Shown here piece by piece: positions 19,775 to 20,243 of a stretch of 20,243 bases of DNA. Positions within the stretch are counted from its first letter, which is position 1. Each line of letters starts with the position of its first letter. Both the position numbers and the translations under genes were made by a program. Origin of the DNA: a virus; IMG/VR virus record IMGVR_UViG_3300042934_000300, positions 1 to 20,243 of that record; one strand, written 5' to 3'. The notes below the pieces were generated by a model. The model was not told where the DNA came from, searched no databases, and saw only the letters and a list, made by a program, of their open reading frames with translations.

Positions 19775-19850
19775 TTGGATAAGAAGGTTAATATTTCACT
19801 GTGATATGTTGTACTGTGCCTTCTATGAAAATTAATAGTTTCTATTTTTT

Positions 19851-20022
19851 TTAATTAAGCATCGGCTTTGTGGACATTTCAGCTACCCACTTAATCACCA
19901 TTACTGGCTAGGCAATAGGAAGAATTTTATTTGCCCATTAAGACTTCCAACGTGTCCACCCTTTACTTTCCCTCTTGCAGGAACCGCCGACCTAACACGC
20001 TCTCCCAAATCAGCTTAATTAA
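19851..20022 (-). ncRNA. Candidate structured RNA or leader
   Basis: No gene occurs between 19731 and 20018. Nested complementary segments are visible: TTAATTAAGC/GCTTAATTAA (20013-20022 with 19851-19860), GTCGGC/GCCGAT (19986-19991 with 19861-19866), and GTGGACA/TGTCCAC (19953-19959 with 19870-19876). Inside them GGAAG/CTTCC (19944-19948 with 19918-19922) and GGCAA/TTGCC (19931-19935 with 19911-19915) would form a pseudoknot, and CCA-GTAA-TGG is a GNRA-capped hairpin. The 3' arms of the first two stems are adjacent, as in a stacked helix. I match no named RNA class. Confidence 0.5.
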
Positions 20023-20243
20023 CTAAACGGTATAATATCTAAATCAACAGTTACGCCCTTGTCAGCCACGACAACCTTTACTCTGGGACTGACAATAGAT
20101 TGTATCTCTTCTCGGAACATCTTCTCATTCGAATTTCCGTCTGACAAATGAAGCAGAACCACATTATCAAGGCTATAAGTCTTATTGACCTCTATGAAAG
20201 CCTTGCACGTTTCCAGCTCCATATGAGACGTTATTATTCTGTC
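20019..20243 (-). CDS. Metallo-beta-lactamase-fold hydrolase (C-terminal part only)
   Basis: The frame is open to the right edge: seven codons (DRIITSH) precede the first ATG at 20222, so that ATG is internal. The visible 74 residues read SHMELETCKAFIEVN, then NVVLLHLSDGNSNEKMFREEI and VVVADKGVTVDLDI. 'SH(M/L)..(E)TC' followed by 'VLLHLSDGNS' is the usual C-terminus of phage and YycJ-like MBL-fold exonuclease-type proteins, with the last metal-binding histidine in LLHLS. The stop lies inside the first stem of the candidate RNA. N-terminal HxHxDH motifs are outside the window. Confidence 0.75.
   Translation of the reverse strand, partial: DRIITSHMELETCKAFIEVNKTYSLDNVVLLHLSDGNSNEKMFREEIQSIVSPRVKVVVADKGVTVDLDIIPFS

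Noticed and set aside
19940-19975. T-box leader (AAAGGGTGGACACG resembles the AGGGTGGNACCGCG motif)
   Set aside because: The core motif is not intact, no terminator follows, and no tRNA synthetase or amino-acid gene is downstream.

Overview
The window is part of a siphovirus-type (long-tailed) temperate phage or prophage from a low-GC Gram-positive bacterium, most likely a gut Clostridia/Lachnospiraceae host. That assignment is an inference from AT-rich DNA, strong AGGAGG-type ribosome binding sites before nearly every gene, and the protein families (Terminase_2/PBSX-type terminase, SPP1-type portal, MuF minor head protein, GP20 scaffold, Gp13-like coat protein, DUF927 helicase). No integrase, lysis gene, tail tube or tape measure lies inside the window, so lysogeny is not shown directly.

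Almost everything is on the minus strand, so transcription runs from high to low coordinates. From 20243 down to about 10140 is the early/middle module: the C-terminus of a metallo-beta-lactamase-fold hydrolase, a 290-base gene-free stretch that looks like a folded RNA, an ERCC4-type nuclease, a small replication-associated protein, a DUF927 helicase, a 260-base repeat field that is probably the replication origin, a large zinc-knuckle regulator, several small proteins, an HNH protein and a DNA adenine methylase, then an HTH protein whose C-terminal zinc domain has no start codon of its own and appears to be reached by a +1 frameshift. The module ends in a putative late-gene regulator.

Three accessory insertions interrupt the phage plan. 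At 11770-12732 a plus-strand cassette encodes a small conserved-looking protein and a secreted protein with a signal peptide and its own terminator. At 8638-9929 an AT-rich two-gene unit (small four-cysteine protein plus membrane-anchored 353-residue protein) sits between the late regulator and the terminase. At 3320-4905 the MuF minor head protein carries an extra basic C-terminal domain resembling a polymorphic nuclease toxin. The next gene is a small, very acidic protein that fits a cognate immunity protein, and two strong terminators follow.

From 8137 down to 1 is the late packaging and head module in canonical order: small terminase, large terminase, portal, MuF protein, (toxin/immunity), a small conserved protein, scaffold, coat, an SAP/HeH-like protein, head-tail adaptor, head-closure protein, and the start of an HK97 gp10-like tail-completion protein. 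Strong terminators lie directly in front of the terminase operon and again in front of the capsid genes. Late expression must therefore involve terminator read-through or extra promoters.
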